DNA of 64,000 nucleotides from Mycolicibacterium sp. TUM20985 (GCF_030295745.1 NZ_AP027291.1:2728001-2792000), one strand, 5' to 3'; counted from the stretch's first letter, positions 9,570-22,713 are shown. Notes: generated by a model from the letters alone, not told the origin. Numbers and translations are program-made.

Positions 9570-10618
9570 GCTCCGACGTCTTCGGCGTGCTGCTGACCGT
9601 GCTGTTGCTCGCCCTCAACGCCTTCTTCGTGGGATCGGAGTTCGCGTTGATCTCGGCTCGCCGCGACCGCCTGGAAGCACTGGCCGAACAGGGCAAGAAG
9701 AGCGCCGTCACGGTCATCAGGGCGGGTGAGCGGCTGTCCCTGATGCTCGCCGGCGCCCAGCTCGGCATCACGATCTGCTCGATCCTGCTCGGTCGGGTCG
9801 GCGAGCCAGCGGTGGCCCACCTCCTGGAGGTGCCGTTCGGCGCCGTCGGCATCCCGGACTCGGTGCTGCACACCGTGTCGTTCATCATCGCCCTCGGCGT
9901 CGTGGTCACTCTGCACGTGCTGCTCGGCGAGATGGTGCCGAAGAACATCGCCATCGCCGGACCCGAGTCCACCGCGATGCTGCTGATACCGCCGTACCTG
10001 GTCTACATGCGGCTGGCCAAGCCGTTCATCGCGTTCTACAACTGGTGCGCCAACACGACACTGCGTTCTTTCGGGGTCGAACCCAAGGACGAACTCGACG
10101 TGACGGTGTCTACCGTCGAGCTGTCGGAGATGATCGCCGAATCGCTGTCCGAGGGTCTGCTCGATCCCGAAGAACACGGCAGGCTCACCCGTGCCCTGCA
10201 GGTGCGTACGCACGTCGTCGCCGACGTGGCGATACCGCTCGGCGACATCCGGGCGGTGCCGGTCGCCGGACCCGGCCTGGGCCCGACGGTCGGCGCGATC
10301 GAACGCGCGCTGGTCGACACGGGCTACTCGCGCTTCCCCGTCACCGACCACACGGGCGCCTATCTCGGGTATCTGCACATCAAGGACGTGCTCTCGCTGA
10401 TGAACGACCCCGATGCCGTGCTCGACGCATCCAGCGTGCGCGCGCTGCCGCGGTTGCCGTCATCGCTACCGGTCCCCGACGCGCTGACCCGGCTGCGGCG
10501 GGACAACAGCCACCTGGCGCTGGTCACCACCGGCGATCAGGTCACTGCCGTCGTGGCGCTGGAAGACCTCGTCGAGGATCTGGTGGGGACGGTGCGCGAC
10601 GGAACGCACCGTGTCTGA
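9566..10618 (+). CDS. CNNM (DUF21)/CBS protein (Rv1841c-like)
   Basis: Paralogue of the preceding gene, 350 aa. CNNM membrane domain (about 1-190, with [17 protein letters not shown] and [16 protein letters not shown]) is followed by a CBS pair (about 215-345, ending [15 protein letters not shown]). It lacks the C-terminal CorC_HlyC domain present in its neighbour. The GTG start overlaps the upstream stop, so the two are cotranslated and may form a hetero-oligomeric Mg2+ transport system. In M. tuberculosis the same two genes are adjacent. Confidence 0.93.
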   Translation: MSSDVFGVLLTVLLLALNAFFVGSEFALISARRDRLEALAEQGKKSAVTVIRAGERLSLMLAGAQLGITICSILLGRVGEPAVAHLLEVPFGAVGIPDSVLHTVSFIIALGVVVTLHVLLGEMVPKNIAIAGPESTAMLLIPPYLVYMRLAKPFIAFYNWCANTTLRSFGVEPKDELDVTVSTVELSEMIAESLSEGLLDPEEHGRLTRALQVRTHVVADVAIPLGDIRAVPVAGPGLGPTVGAIERALVDTGYSRFPVTDHTGAYLGYLHIKDVLSLMNDPDAVLDASSVRALPRLPSSLPVPDALTRLRRDNSHLALVTTGDQVTAVVALEDLVEDLVGTVRDGTHRV

Positions 10619-11516
10619 GTCGGTCGTCGAGCTCGACGAAGCCGACTGGATCGCGCGCGAGCGCCGGCACGTCGACCGGGCCGAGGACTTTCTCGGGCCA
10701 CACCGGGCCCGCGCCCAGCGCGGCGAAGCACATCCGGTGTGGGACTTCCTGTTCACCTACTACAGCCTGCGTCCGCGACAGTTGCGCCGCTGGCACCCCG
10801 GGTTCGGCGTCGCGCTCACGGGCGCTGCGGCGGAGCGGTTCGCCGACCGCGCCGGTTACGACCGCCGAGGCTCGACCATCGCGGTCGGCCCGGCGTACCT
10901 ACACAGCCGCCTCGACACGGTCCAGTTCATCGCGGACCTGTTGCGGGCCACCGCTAGTCGGCCGGCACGGCTGAACTGCTTCGGCCTGCACGAGTGGGCG
11001 ATGGTCTATCGCGCCGACGAGGTGCGGCACGATCGGGTCCCCCTGCGACTCGGCGCGTCGGGCACCGATGCGGTGGTCGAGGCGACGCCGTTGCGCTGCA
11101 GCCACTTCGACGCCTACCGCTTCTTCACCGGACCGGCCGCGCCGCGCAACGCCGATTCGTTGAGCCGCCAGTCGCAGCTCGTCAGCGAACAGCCGGGGTG
11201 CGTGCACGCCAACATGGACTTGTACAAATGGGGATACAAGCTCGGTGCGCTGGTGCCGTCGGAGTTGCTGATGGACTGTCTGGACCTCGCGGCCGACGCG
11301 CGGATCCTCGACATGCGCGCCAGCCCGTATGACCTGCTGTCCTTCGGGATCGCGCCCATCGCGATCGAGGACGCCGCGGGCCGCACCGAGTACGTCCGAT
11401 GCCAACGCGAGATCGCGGAGCGCGCCGCACCGCTGCGGGCGGCCCTGCTGACCCGCTGCGACGCGTTGCTCGCCGCGGCCACACAGCCCAATCGGCCCGC
11501 TATTACCCACGGGTAA
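10611..11516 (+). CDS. Conserved actinobacterial protein of unknown function
   Basis: Soluble protein of 301 aa. It has conserved-looking stretches (HPVWDFLFTYYSLRPRQLRRWHPGFG, HEWAMVYR, HANMDLYKWGYKLG) but no motif I can tie to a reaction. Homologues are often auto-annotated as 3-methyladenine DNA glycosylase; I see no helix-hairpin-helix or AlkA-like catalytic signature to support that. Its GTG lies inside the end of the CNNM/CBS gene (8-nt overlap), so it belongs to that operon. Its TAA stop lies inside a palindrome that is part of the glcB promoter region. Confidence 0.8.
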   Translation: MSESVVELDEADWIARERRHVDRAEDFLGPHRARAQRGEAHPVWDFLFTYYSLRPRQLRRWHPGFGVALTGAAAERFADRAGYDRRGSTIAVGPAYLHSRLDTVQFIADLLRATASRPARLNCFGLHEWAMVYRADEVRHDRVPLRLGASGTDAVVEATPLRCSHFDAYRFFTGPAAPRNADSLSRQSQLVSEQPGCVHANMDLYKWGYKLGALVPSELLMDCLDLAADARILDMRASPYDLLSFGIAPIAIEDAAGRTEYVRCQREIAERAAPLRAALLTRCDALLAAATQPNRPAITHG

Positions 11517-11519
11517 GCT
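11503..11519 (+). promoter_or_regulatory. glcB promoter with TTACCC/GGGTAA palindrome
   Basis: TTACCC-AC-GGGTAA (11503-11516) is a near-perfect dyad whose right arm overlaps a TAAGCT -10 hexamer (11514-11519), 27 nt before the glcB ATG. GAGAGGG lies at a good distance for translation. A repressor binding the dyad would block this promoter. No candidate regulator is encoded next to it. Confidence 0.45.
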
Positions 11520-11546
11520 GGATCGACGCTTCAGAGAGGGAACCTC

Positions 11547-13778
11547 ATGACAGATCGCGTGACCGTCGGAAACCTGCGCGTGGCACGTGTGCTGCACGAC
11601 TTCATCACCAATGAGGCGCTGCCGGGCACCGGCTTGGACGCCGACAGCTTCTGGGCGGGCGTGGACAAGGTCGTCACCGATCTGGCGCCGCAGAACCAGG
11701 ATCTGCTGGCCCGCCGGGACGAGTTGCAGGCGCAGATCGACAAGTGGCATCGGCAGCGCGTCATCGGACCCTTCGACGCGACCGAGTACCAGGAGTTCCT
11801 CACCGCGATCGGGTATCTCGAGCCCGAGCCAGCGGACTTCTCCATCACCACCTCGGGCGTCGACGCCGAGATCACCAGCACCGCCGGACCCCAGTTGGTC
11901 GTTCCGGTGCTCAACGCCCGCTTTGCCCTCAACGCGTCCAACGCCCGTTGGGGCTCGCTGTACGACGCGCTCTACGGCACCGACGTCATCCCCGAAACCG
12001 ACGGCGCCGAGAAGGGCGGCGGCGGCTACAACCGGGTGCGCGGTGACGCGGTCATCGCCTACGCGCGCACGTTCCTCGACGAATCAGTGCCGCTGGAGAC
12101 GGGATCCTGGGCGGACGCGACCGGGTTGAGCGTCGACGACGGCACGCTACGGGTAGCCCTCGCCGACGGCTCGTCGGCAGCCGATGACTCCTCGCGCGAG
12201 CGCTCGTCGGTCACCTTGGCCAGCCCGGACAAGTTCGTCGGCTACACCGGCGACCTCGGCTCGCCGGCCTGGTCGGTGCTGCTCGTCAACAATGGCCTGC
12301 ACATCGAAGTCCTCATCGACCCCGAATCCCCCGTCGGCGCGACCGACGAGGCGGGCATCAAGGACGTCGTGCTGGAATCCGCGATCACCACGATCATGGA
12401 CTTCGAGGACTCCGTGGCCGCCGTCGACGCCGACGACAAGGTGCTCGGCTACCGCAACTGGCTCGGCCTCAACCGTGGCGACCTGACCGAAGAGGTCCAC
12501 AAGGGTGACAAGACGTTCACCCGGGTGCTCAACGAGGACCGCATCTTCACCCGGCCAGACGGCGGCGAACTGACGCTGCCCGGCCGAAGCCTGCTCTTCA
12601 CCCGCAACGTCGGGCACCTGATGACCAACGACGCCATCACGGACGCGAATGGCGACGAGGTGCCGGAGGGCATTCAGGATGCGCTGTTCACCGGGTTGAT
12701 CGCCATGCACGGTTTGAAGGCTGGCTCCGAGAACGGTGCACTGCTCAATAGCCGCACCGGTTCGATCTACATCGTCAAGCCGAAGATGCACGGACCCGCC
12801 GAGGTCGCGTTCACCTGCGAGCTGTTCAGCCGCGTCGAGGACGTGCTCGGTCTGCCGCAGGCCACCATGAAGGTCGGCATCATGGACGAGGAGCGGCGCA
12901 CGACGCTGAACCTCAAGGCGTGCATCAAGGCCGCCGCCGACCGCGTCGTGTTCATCAACACCGGTTTCCTGGATCGCACCGGCGACGAGATCCACACCTC
13001 CATGGAGGCGGGTCCGATGATCCGAAAGGGCGCGATGAAGAGCCAGCCGTGGATCAAGGCCTACGAGGACGCCAACGTCGACATCGGCCTGGCCGCAGGC
13101 TTGTCGGGCAAGGCGCAGATCGGTAAGGGCATGTGGGCCATGACCGAGCTGATGGCCGACATGGTCGAGCAGAAGATCGGCCAGCCCAAGGCAGGAGCCA
13201 CGACCGCGTGGGTGCCGTCGCCGACCGGTGCGACCCTGCACGCGATGCACTACCACCAGGTGGACGTGTTCGAGGTGCAGAAGGAGCTGGCGGGAAAGTC
13301 CAGAACCACGATCGACGAGCTGCTGACGATCCCGCTGGCCAAGGAACTCGCGTGGGAGCCTGCCGAGATCCGCGAGGAAGTCGACAACAACTGTCAGTCG
13401 ATCCTCGGGTACGTGGTGCGGTGGATCGACGCGGGCGTCGGCTGCTCCAAGGTGCCCGACATTCACGACGTGGCGCTGATGGAGGATCGAGCCACCCTCC
13501 GCATCTCGAGTCAGTTGCTGGCCAACTGGTTGCGGCACGGCGTGATCACCGAAGAGGACGTCAAGAAGAGCCTGCGTCGGATGGCCACGGTGGTCGACGA
13601 GCAGAACGCCGAGGACCCCGACTACCTGCCGATGGCGCCCGACCCGGAAGCCAGCATCGCCTTCGAGGCGGCCCAGGAGCTCATCCTGTCCGGCACCGAG
13701 CAGCCCAACGGCTATACCGAGCCGATCCTGCACCGGCGCCGCCGGGAGTTCAAGGCCCGCCACGCCAACCGTGGCTAG
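11547..13778 (+). CDS. glcB: Malate synthase G
   Basis: Condenses glyoxylate and acetyl-CoA to malate in the glyoxylate shunt (cytoplasm). The 743-aa length and domain pattern fit malate synthase G. Visible family segments are [24 protein letters not shown] near residue 130, [52 protein letters not shown] and, at the C-terminus, [18 protein letters not shown] with GAGAGGG upstream. It probably has its own promoter. Nearby GarA and the glycine cleavage genes act in linked pathways. Confidence 0.97.
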   Translation: MTDRVTVGNLRVARVLHDFITNEALPGTGLDADSFWAGVDKVVTDLAPQNQDLLARRDELQAQIDKWHRQRVIGPFDATEYQEFLTAIGYLEPEPADFSITTSGVDAEITSTAGPQLVVPVLNARFALNASNARWGSLYDALYGTDVIPETDGAEKGGGGYNRVRGDAVIAYARTFLDESVPLETGSWADATGLSVDDGTLRVALADGSSAADDSSRERSSVTLASPDKFVGYTGDLGSPAWSVLLVNNGLHIEVLIDPESPVGATDEAGIKDVVLESAITTIMDFEDSVAAVDADDKVLGYRNWLGLNRGDLTEEVHKGDKTFTRVLNEDRIFTRPDGGELTLPGRSLLFTRNVGHLMTNDAITDANGDEVPEGIQDALFTGLIAMHGLKAGSENGALLNSRTGSIYIVKPKMHGPAEVAFTCELFSRVEDVLGLPQATMKVGIMDEERRTTLNLKACIKAAADRVVFINTGFLDRTGDEIHTSMEAGPMIRKGAMKSQPWIKAYEDANVDIGLAAGLSGKAQIGKGMWAMTELMADMVEQKIGQPKAGATTAWVPSPTGATLHAMHYHQVDVFEVQKELAGKSRTTIDELLTIPLAKELAWEPAEIREEVDNNCQSILGYVVRWIDAGVGCSKVPDIHDVALMEDRATLRISSQLLANWLRHGVITEEDVKKSLRRMATVVDEQNAEDPDYLPMAPDPEASIAFEAAQELILSGTEQPNGYTEPILHRRRREFKARHANRG

Positions 13779-13852
13779 ACTTCGGCGGGGCCGCGTGACA
13801 CGCCACCTTCGGAGAATCATCAACACCAGCGACGAGTACAGGGGTTTCAGGG

Positions 13853-15907
13853 ATGGGTAGGCACAGCATTCCCGACCCCGAGGACACCCCGGACGAGGGA
13901 GAGGTCAGCGCATCCGGTCCGGGCGAACGGCCGTCGCCTGAATACTCCGGCGCGGCAGACCAATTCGACGACGACTACGACGACTACGAAGACGACGACT
14001 ACGAAGACGTCGACTACGCAGACGGGGGTTTCGCCGCCGAGCACGACGAATGGCAGCCCGCCCCGGGCGCGGACGCCGGGTACGACTTCTCCTATCTCGA
14101 GCAGCCGGAACCAGAAACGCAGGCCTTCGCGTCGTCGGCTTCGCCCCCCAACCGTCGCGACTGGGAGAGCAGCGAGTGGACGGGCAGCCACCGGGCCATC
14201 GTGCCCCAGAGGCGCGGGGTCAGCGTGGGGGTCATCATCGCGTTGGTCACCGTCGTCGTCGTGGTCGGTGCGGTCATCGCCTGGCGCTTCTTCGGCGATG
14301 CCCTGTCGCAACGTTCACAGGCCGGTGCGGCCCGGTGTGTGGCCGGCGAGGTCGCTGTCGCGGTGATCGTGGACCCGGCGATTGCCGGAAGCATCACGCC
14401 TCTGGCGGACAAGTACAACGAGTCGGCGGACCCGGTCGGGGACAAGTGCGTGAAGGTCGGCGTGAAGTCAGCCGAATCCGATCAGGTGATCAACGGTTTC
14501 GTCGGGCCGTGGCGAGGCGATCTGGGCGAGCGCCCGGCGCTGTGGATTCCCGGCAGTTCGATCTCCGAGGCCCGCCTCGAGGCCGCAACCGGTGAGAAGA
14601 CGGTGAGTGACAGTCGCTCCCTGGTCACCTCCCCGGTGCTGCTCGCGGTGCGCCCGCAGCTGAAGGATGCCCTCGCTCAGCAGAACTGGGGCACGCTCCC
14701 TGCACTGCAGAACAACCCCGCATCGCTGGACGGGGTGGACCTGCCCGGGTGGGGATCCCTGCGGTTGGCCCTGCCGCTCGCCGGTGACAGTGACGCCACG
14801 TATCTGGCCGCCGAGGCCGTCGCATCCGCGGCAGCACCACGGGGTCAGCCGCCGACGTCGGGTGCCAACGCCATCGCCAGCTTGATGGCAGGGCAGCCCA
14901 AACTCGCCGACGATGCCTCGGCCACGGCGATGGATGCGCTGATCGAGGCGCGTGACCCCGCTTCCGCGGACGTCCACGCCGTGGTTGCCACCGAGCAACA
15001 GATCTTCCAGCGGGGAAACCAGCCTGACGCCAAGGGGCAGCTCGCCGCGTGGCTGCCGCCGGGGCCGACCGCCACCGCCGACTACCCGACGGTCCTGCTC
15101 TCGGGTGACTGGCTGAGTCAGGAACAGATCAGCGCCGCAAGCGAATTCGCTCGCTTCCTGCGCAATCCCGAAGCGCTGGCGAGCCTGTCCGAAGCCGGCT
15201 TCCGCGCCGAGGGCACCACCATGCCGCAGAGTGACGTCATCGACTTCGCCTCGCTGAGTGCCCCGCTGTCGGTGGGCGACGGCGGCATGCGTGCCACGCT
15301 CGCCAACCTCGTCAGCACCCCCGCTCAGAGTCCCGCCGTCACCGTGCTGCTCGACCAGTCGATGACGCCCGACGAGGGTGGCAAGTCCAGGCTGGCCAAC
15401 GTCACCGCTGCGCTGACCGCACGCCTGCAGGCGCTGCCGCCGAGTTCGGCGGTCGGCCTGTGGACGTTCGACGGCGTGGCCGGTCGGTCCGAGGTACCCA
15501 TGGGACCGCTCGCCGACCAGGTGGCTGGGGAGCCGCGCTCGGCCGTACTCACCGCCAACCTGAACGGTCAGACGCCCAGCAACGGCGGTGCGGTGTCCTT
15601 CACCACGCTGCGGTTGATGTACCCGGACGCCGTCGCGAACTTCCGCGAGAGACAACCCAATTCGGTGCTCGTCATCACGGCGGGCCCGCACACCGACCAG
15701 TCGCTCGACGGCGCCGGCCTGCAGGACTTCATCCGGCAGAACTTCAACCAGGCGCGGCCGGTCGCGGTCGACGTGATCGACTTCGGCGGCGACCCCGACC
15801 GGAGCAGCTGGGAAGCGGTGGCTCAGGCGACCGGTGGGAACTATCAGAACCTCGCCACTTCGGCGGGCCCGGAGCTCACGACGGCGTTGACGACCGCGCT
15901 CGGCTAA
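13853..15907 (+). CDS. Membrane-anchored substrate-binding/VWA-domain protein (Rv1836c-like)
   Basis: Protein of 684 aa. The cytoplasmic N-terminus contains an Asp/Tyr/Glu-rich tract (about residues 40-60). One transmembrane helix follows at about 122-148 (GVIIALVTVVVVVGAVIAW). The large exported part has a periplasmic-binding-type region (about 155-470) and a C-terminal von Willebrand A-like domain (from about 490) with a degenerate metal site (DQSMT instead of DxSxS). Function unknown; the same gene follows glcB in M. tuberculosis (Rv1837c-Rv1836c). Its stop overlaps the stop of the convergent hydrolase gene by 4 nt. Confidence 0.85.
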   Translation: MGRHSIPDPEDTPDEGEVSASGPGERPSPEYSGAADQFDDDYDDYEDDDYEDVDYADGGFAAEHDEWQPAPGADAGYDFSYLEQPEPETQAFASSASPPNRRDWESSEWTGSHRAIVPQRRGVSVGVIIALVTVVVVVGAVIAWRFFGDALSQRSQAGAARCVAGEVAVAVIVDPAIAGSITPLADKYNESADPVGDKCVKVGVKSAESDQVINGFVGPWRGDLGERPALWIPGSSISEARLEAATGEKTVSDSRSLVTSPVLLAVRPQLKDALAQQNWGTLPALQNNPASLDGVDLPGWGSLRLALPLAGDSDATYLAAEAVASAAAPRGQPPTSGANAIASLMAGQPKLADDASATAMDALIEARDPASADVHAVVATEQQIFQRGNQPDAKGQLAAWLPPGPTATADYPTVLLSGDWLSQEQISAASEFARFLRNPEALASLSEAGFRAEGTTMPQSDVIDFASLSAPLSVGDGGMRATLANLVSTPAQSPAVTVLLDQSMTPDEGGKSRLANVTAALTARLQALPPSSAVGLWTFDGVAGRSEVPMGPLADQVAGEPRSAVLTANLNGQTPSNGGAVSFTTLRLMYPDAVANFRERQPNSVLVITAGPHTDQSLDGAGLQDFIRQNFNQARPVAVDVIDFGGDPDRSSWEAVAQATGGNYQNLATSAGPELTTALTTALG

Positions 15908-16779
15908 TTGCCGAGCAGCCGCAGCGCGTGCCCGGTGAAGTCGGCGGGCACCTCGACCTGGGGATAGTGACCGACGCCGTCCAGCTCGACGACGTCGGCG
16001 GCTGGCCGCAACTCCCGCAGACCGTCGAGCACGTTGACCGTGGCGACGGGATCGTCGAGCGCCCACAGGAAGCTGAGCGGTTTCGACCAGTCCCGTACGG
16101 CGCCGTGCCACCGCGCCGCGTGGCGTACCCGCTCGTCGAGATAGGAGATCAGCAGGTGCGCGATGCGATTGCCCCCGCGGTGCGCCAGCAATGCCCACTG
16201 GGCGTCGGCCTCCTCCGCCGAGAGCGGGTGCCCGGCGCTGAACAGCTCGCCGAATCCCTTGGTGAACGTCCGCCGGTTGGTCAGCCGGGCCGCGGCGGGT
16301 CCCAGCGGGCCGCGCAGCAACTTCTGCGCTGGCCGTAGCGACGCCCGCTCCAGGATCACGCTACCGTTGGTGAGCACCGCCGCGCGGAGGTCGAAACCCA
16401 AGCGGCCCTCGATGTCTCGCGCCAGAAGCTCCGTGGCGACCGAGGTGCCCATGTCGTGGGCGATCAGGACGACGGGACCAGACACCTCGGCGGTGACCAC
16501 CGACTCCACCAGGTCGGCCTGTTCGAAGAGGCTGTAGCGGTGCGGGCGCGGTTTCTCCGAGAGCCCGAAGCCGAGGAAGTCCATCGTCAGCCAGGCGCGG
16601 TCACCCAGGTGCTGGACGACCTCGCGGTAGTCATAGGAACTCGACGGGTAGCCGTGCAGCAGGAGCACCGTCGGGCCAGTGCCCGTCGCGCCGCGGACGA
16701 ACACCGAACCCGGGCCCCTCTCGACGAAGTGTCCCCCGTCGAGCCAATCCCGAACGCTACGCGGCAGCGAGGACGACAC
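15904..16779 (-). CDS. lipZ: Alpha/beta hydrolase (LipZ-like)
   Basis: Cytoplasmic alpha/beta-fold hydrolase of 291 aa. LLLHGYPSSSYDYREVV carries the oxyanion-hole HG motif. The nucleophile elbow reads HDMGTS, i.e. aspartate as in haloalkane dehalogenases and epoxide hydrolases rather than the serine of true lipases. The catalytic histidine is in GVGHYPQVE near the C-terminus. The GTG start is 10 nt after the gcvP stop, so the gene is likely cotranscribed with gcvP. Named by synteny with Rv1834 (lipZ); lipase activity should not be assumed. Confidence 0.8.
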   Translation of the reverse strand: MSSSLPRSVRDWLDGGHFVERGPGSVFVRGATGTGPTVLLLHGYPSSSYDYREVVQHLGDRAWLTMDFLGFGLSEKPRPHRYSLFEQADLVESVVTAEVSGPVVLIAHDMGTSVATELLARDIEGRLGFDLRAAVLTNGSVILERASLRPAQKLLRGPLGPAAARLTNRRTFTKGFGELFSAGHPLSAEEADAQWALLAHRGGNRIAHLLISYLDERVRHAARWHGAVRDWSKPLSFLWALDDPVATVNVLDGLRELRPAADVVELDGVGHYPQVEVPADFTGHALRLLGN

Positions 16780-16789
16780 GGCCCCAAGG

Positions 16790-19660
<2,871 letters not shown>

Positions 19661-19693
19661 GGGAGGACCTCTCAGAGCGCGGAACCGCTAGCG

Positions 19694-19906
19694 GTCCTCT
19701 CCCTCTGTCGTCGACCCGTAACGGGCGCCTGAGAGATTCGGCGTCCGGTCGCTGCCGGCGGAGCCTTTCCCCATGGGCGGGCAAGATAACGCCACTTTCC
19801 AGAGGCATCGTGGCTCCGCGCGGTCCTGGTGCCTGAGAGGTTGACGGAGAGGTGTTGCTCCTTCGGCGTCCGTGGCTGGCGGCCACGGAACTCTCCCGCG
19901 CGGGGG
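19694..19906 (-). promoter_or_regulatory. Tandem glycine riboswitch (gcvT RNA element)
   Basis: Two aptamer modules on the minus strand. The first begins near CGGGAGAGTTCCG and contains CGCCGAAGGAGCAA and CCTCTCAGGCACC. The second contains GGGGAAAGGCTCCG, GACGCCGAATCTCTCAGGC and GACAGAGGGAG. The paired CGCCGA(A/T) and CTCTCAGGC signatures are characteristic of the glycine-binding element. It sits directly before gcvP, where it would raise expression when glycine is abundant. A GAGGACC/GGTCCTC pairing just downstream (19664-19694) could be the expression platform. Confidence 0.93.
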
Positions 19907-19967
19907 CGATGCGGTGTCGAGTCTACCGGAGGGCCCGGAAGGGGGCTCACCCGGCGACGGGCCGGAG

Positions 19968-20591
19968 TTAGCCGATCTTGCGGTCGCGGGTCTTGCGACG
20001 TGACGCGAGTTCGTCCTCCGGGCTGGCGATGGACTCCCCGCCGTCGGCCCGCTCGCCGGGGAAGTCCGCGATGGCACCGGTGAGCTCACGCATCGCGCCG
20101 GATACGGCGATGCCGAAGACGCCCTGGCCGCCCTGCAGGAGGTCGACGACCTCTTCGGCCGAGGTGCACTCGTACACGGTGGTGCCGTCGGAGAACAACG
20201 TGATGTTCGCCAGGTCCTTGACGCCGCGCTGGCGCAGGTGATCGACGGCGACCCGAATGTTGTGCAGCGAGATGCCGGTATCCAGAAGCCTTTTCACGAT
20301 CTTGAGGACGAGGATGTCCTTGAACGAGTAGAGCCGCTGACTACCCGACCCCGCCGCGCCGCGGATCGAGGGAACCACCAGCGACGTCCGCGCCCAGTAG
20401 TCCAGCTGGCGGTACGTGATACCCGCGATCTGGCAGGCGCTGGGGCCGCGATAACCCACCAATTCGTCCGGAACCGAGTTGTCGGGGAACAAGCCCGCCT
20501 GGACGGGTTCGCTAGGGGCTGCTGAGACCGCCCGCTCCGGCGTGCCGCTGGAGGTGAGGTCCAACTGCTCCTGACGTGGCGTGTCGCCCAC
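19968..20591 (-). CDS. resR: MerR-type regulator ResR (Rv1830-like)
   Basis: DNA-binding regulator of 207 aa. The N-terminal 45 residues are variable. The MerR helix-turn-helix follows (about 46-115: [29 protein letters not shown], then [20 protein letters not shown]). The C-terminus is short and charged, ending [10 protein letters not shown], with no ligand-binding cysteine pattern. GTG start with AGAGGA 9 nt upstream. In M. tuberculosis this gene is under selection in clinical isolates and affects recovery after antibiotic exposure and cell division genes. A 15-bp dyad about 85 nt upstream may be its own operator. Confidence 0.92.
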   Translation of the reverse strand: MGDTPRQEQLDLTSSGTPERAVSAAPSEPVQAGLFPDNSVPDELVGYRGPSACQIAGITYRQLDYWARTSLVVPSIRGAAGSGSQRLYSFKDILVLKIVKRLLDTGISLHNIRVAVDHLRQRGVKDLANITLFSDGTTVYECTSAEEVVDLLQGGQGVFGIAVSGAMRELTGAIADFPGERADGGESIASPEDELASRRKTRDRKIG

Positions 20592-20673
20592 TGCCCATCC
20601 TCTCGCCGATCGAACTGGATCCGTGCCCCGCAGCCGTCAACGACGACCCAACACGTTTGCTCCGAGCTGTCGA

Positions 20674-20688
20674 GTATGACGAGCATAC
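20674..20688 (-). promoter_or_regulatory. Dyad upstream of resR, candidate operator
   Basis: GTATG-ACGAG-CATAC inverted repeat in the 216-bp gap upstream of resR. MerR proteins bind dyads between promoter elements and are often autoregulated. No clear -35/-10 pair could be fixed around it. Confidence 0.4.
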
Positions 20689-20808
20689 GCTTTCCGCCCG
20701 GCACTCACTGCTTCTCGTAACGATCAAAGTATGGCTGCCCACCACGTGGATCGCCGAAACCGTCCCCGCGTGTCGAGTGCGTGAGACGCATCCGTGACTA
20801 TGGGAATC

Positions 20809-21303
20809 TCAGGTGGCCTTGAAGTCGTCGGGTGACACCGAATCCAAGAACTCCTTGAACTTCTCGACCTCGTCCTCACGGACCGCCCCGGTGGTCTCCT
20901 CGTCGGACTCGTCGGGAATCAGCAACCCGGCCTCGGCCAGCACGGCCTCTTCGACGTAGATGGGAACACCCACGCGCATGGCGATGGCCACCGAGTCCGA
21001 GGGGCGCGCCGAGACCTTGATGTCGCGATCGAAGACCAGGTCGGCGTAGAACGTGCCCTCCTGCAGGTCGACGATCCGCACTTCCTTGAGTGAATGGCCA
21101 AGGGCGGTAATGAGATCCTGGATCAAGTCGTGGGTCAGTGGGCGCGCAGGCTCGACGCCCTGCTGTTCGAGGGCGATCGCCTGCGCTTCGAACTGACCGA
21201 TCCAAATCGGCAGGTAGCGATCGCCGTTGGACTCTCGCAGCAACAGAACCGGCTGGTTCTGAGGCTGTTCCACGCGAATGCCGATCACACGAACCTCGCC
21301 CAT
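20809..21303 (-). CDS. DUF151 bifunctional nuclease family protein (Rv1829-like)
   Basis: Protein of 164 aa of the bifunctional nuclease family (PF02577). Typical features are QPVLLLRESNGDRYLPIWIGQFEAQAIA at about residues 17-45, HDLIQDLITALG, FYADLVFDRD, and ARPSDSVAIAMRVGVPIYVEE. The acidic C-terminus (DESDEETTGAVREDEVEKFKEF) is usual. ATG chosen because homologues begin MGEVRVIGIRVE. The gene lies between two MerR-family regulators, an arrangement conserved in mycobacteria; its in vivo substrate is unknown. Confidence 0.92.
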   Translation of the reverse strand: MGEVRVIGIRVEQPQNQPVLLLRESNGDRYLPIWIGQFEAQAIALEQQGVEPARPLTHDLIQDLITALGHSLKEVRIVDLQEGTFYADLVFDRDIKVSARPSDSVAIAMRVGVPIYVEEAVLAEAGLLIPDESDEETTGAVREDEVEKFKEFLDSVSPDDFKAT

Positions 21304-21350
21304 CTGTGTCTGCCCTCCGCGCCGCAAGCCGTTCCTGGTGAGTCTAATCC

Positions 21351-22076
21351 TCAGCGATCGAGAACGTCGCGCACGGCGGACTTGATCAGCGACGTGTGCA
21401 ACGTAATGGCGAGGGCGGCGACTTCCCGCGCGAGGTCGTCGGCGCGGTCGCGAGCGCCCGCCTTCACCACCGGCCCGGCTATCTGAGCGATCAGGTCGGA
21501 CTGCCGGTCCGCCGCCGACCGGAACGCCCGCAGATGCCGCGGTTCGACGCCGTAGTCGGCTAGTGCCTTGGCGCACTGCGCGATCACGACGGAGTGCTCG
21601 TCGAAGAACCCGCCCGGTCCGGTTCTGATGACGCCCGCCTTGATGAGGGCGCCGAGCAGTTCCTCGTCCACCCCGGAACGGGCCAGCAGATCCTCCCGGC
21701 TCAGCCTGATCTGTGCGGGGGCCACCGCCGCGGTGTCGTGGGGGGCGCCGTCGCCGGACACTTGAACCAGTTTCGGTACGCCGTAACCGGTTCCGGTGAT
21801 GGGCAATGCCCCGTCGAGTTGCGCGTCGAGCTGGGCCTTGATGACCTTCAACGGCAGGTAGTGATCGCGCTGCGCGGTCAGGATGAAGCGAAGTCGCGCA
21901 CAGTCATAGGCGGTGAACCGCCGGTAACCCGAGCCCGAGCGCTGGGGCGTGACCAGTCCTTCAGCTTCCAGGAAGCGGATCTTGGAGATGGTCACGTCCG
22001 GAAAGTCGGGTCGCAGCGAGTCCAGGACCGCTCCGATCGACATCCCGGCGAACGCTGGGGTGTCGGGGGCGGTCAT
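21351..22076 (-). CDS. MerR-type regulator (Rv1828-like)
   Basis: MerR-family transcription factor of 241 aa. The winged helix-turn-helix is N-terminal (about 12-80: [55 protein letters not shown]). The C-terminal half is helical with no recognisable ligand motif; Rv1828 is known to form a dimer with a distinct C-terminal domain. The ATG overlaps the last base of the garA stop, so it is translated together with garA. Confidence 0.93.
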   Translation of the reverse strand: MTAPDTPAFAGMSIGAVLDSLRPDFPDVTISKIRFLEAEGLVTPQRSGSGYRRFTAYDCARLRFILTAQRDHYLPLKVIKAQLDAQLDGALPITGTGYGVPKLVQVSGDGAPHDTAAVAPAQIRLSREDLLARSGVDEELLGALIKAGVIRTGPGGFFDEHSVVIAQCAKALADYGVEPRHLRAFRSAADRQSDLIAQIAGPVVKAGARDRADDLAREVAALAITLHTSLIKSAVRDVLDR

Positions 22077-22552
22077 CAGTTGCTGGTACCGCCTTCGTCA
22101 CCCTTCGGGCCCGTGAGGAAGACCAACCGGAACTTGCCGATCTGGACCTCGTCGCCATTGGCGAGCACCGCCGAATCCACGGGCTCGCGGTTGACGTACG
22201 TGCCGTTGAGGCTGCCGACGTCGACGACCTGGAACTCAGGACCTTCGAGGCGGAACTCCGCATGCCTGCGGCTGACGGTGACGTCATCGAGGAAGATGTC
22301 GCTGTCTGGGTGCCGACCGGCCGAAGTCCTCGCCTGGTCGAGCAGGAACCTCGAGCCGGCGTTCGGACCGCGCTTGACGACGAGAAGTGCCGAACCGGCC
22401 GGTAGGCCTTCGACTCCCGATACCGCGTTGTCGCCGCTCGTTGCGGGCGGTGCGTCCAACTCGTTGAGGAAATCCGATCGGAAGACCGAGGTGGTCTCGA
22501 CCGTGACTTCTTCGGACTGATCAGCTCCCGAACTGGTGTCGTTCTCCGTCAC
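22076..22552 (-). CDS. garA: GarA, FHA-domain regulator of glutamate/2-oxoglutarate metabolism
   Basis: Phosphorylation-switched regulator of 158 aa. The N-terminal VTVETTSVF motif (about residues 16-24) carries the twin threonines phosphorylated by PknG and PknB. The FHA domain follows (about 50-140: [43 protein letters not shown]). Unphosphorylated GarA inhibits 2-oxoglutarate decarboxylase and NAD-glutamate dehydrogenase and activates glutamate synthase in mycobacteria. GTG start with GAGGAG about 10 nt upstream. Neighbouring gcvH and gcvP link it with one-carbon and amino-acid metabolism. Confidence 0.97.
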   Translation of the reverse strand: MTENDTSSGADQSEEVTVETTSVFRSDFLNELDAPPATSGDNAVSGVEGLPAGSALLVVKRGPNAGSRFLLDQARTSAGRHPDSDIFLDDVTVSRRHAEFRLEGPEFQVVDVGSLNGTYVNREPVDSAVLANGDEVQIGKFRLVFLTGPKGDEGGTSN

Positions 22553-22713
22553 CCGGTGCTCCTCACTGGCTGCTGTGGCAATGGTGGGCAGGCGCGCCGG
22601 CTCCCGCTCGAGACATCCAAGAGGGATGACGCCGGCCGTCATGCATCTCGTGTCGACCGTACCGCGCGGCGGTGGTCGCTGTGTCAGGCACTACCGGATC
22701 AACGCCGGAATTC

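Noticed and set aside
13970..14030. GAC/TAC/GAA short tandem repeat as a DNA-level repeat element
   Set aside because: It is the codon reflection of an Asp/Tyr/Glu-rich tract inside a coding gene, not an independent repeat.
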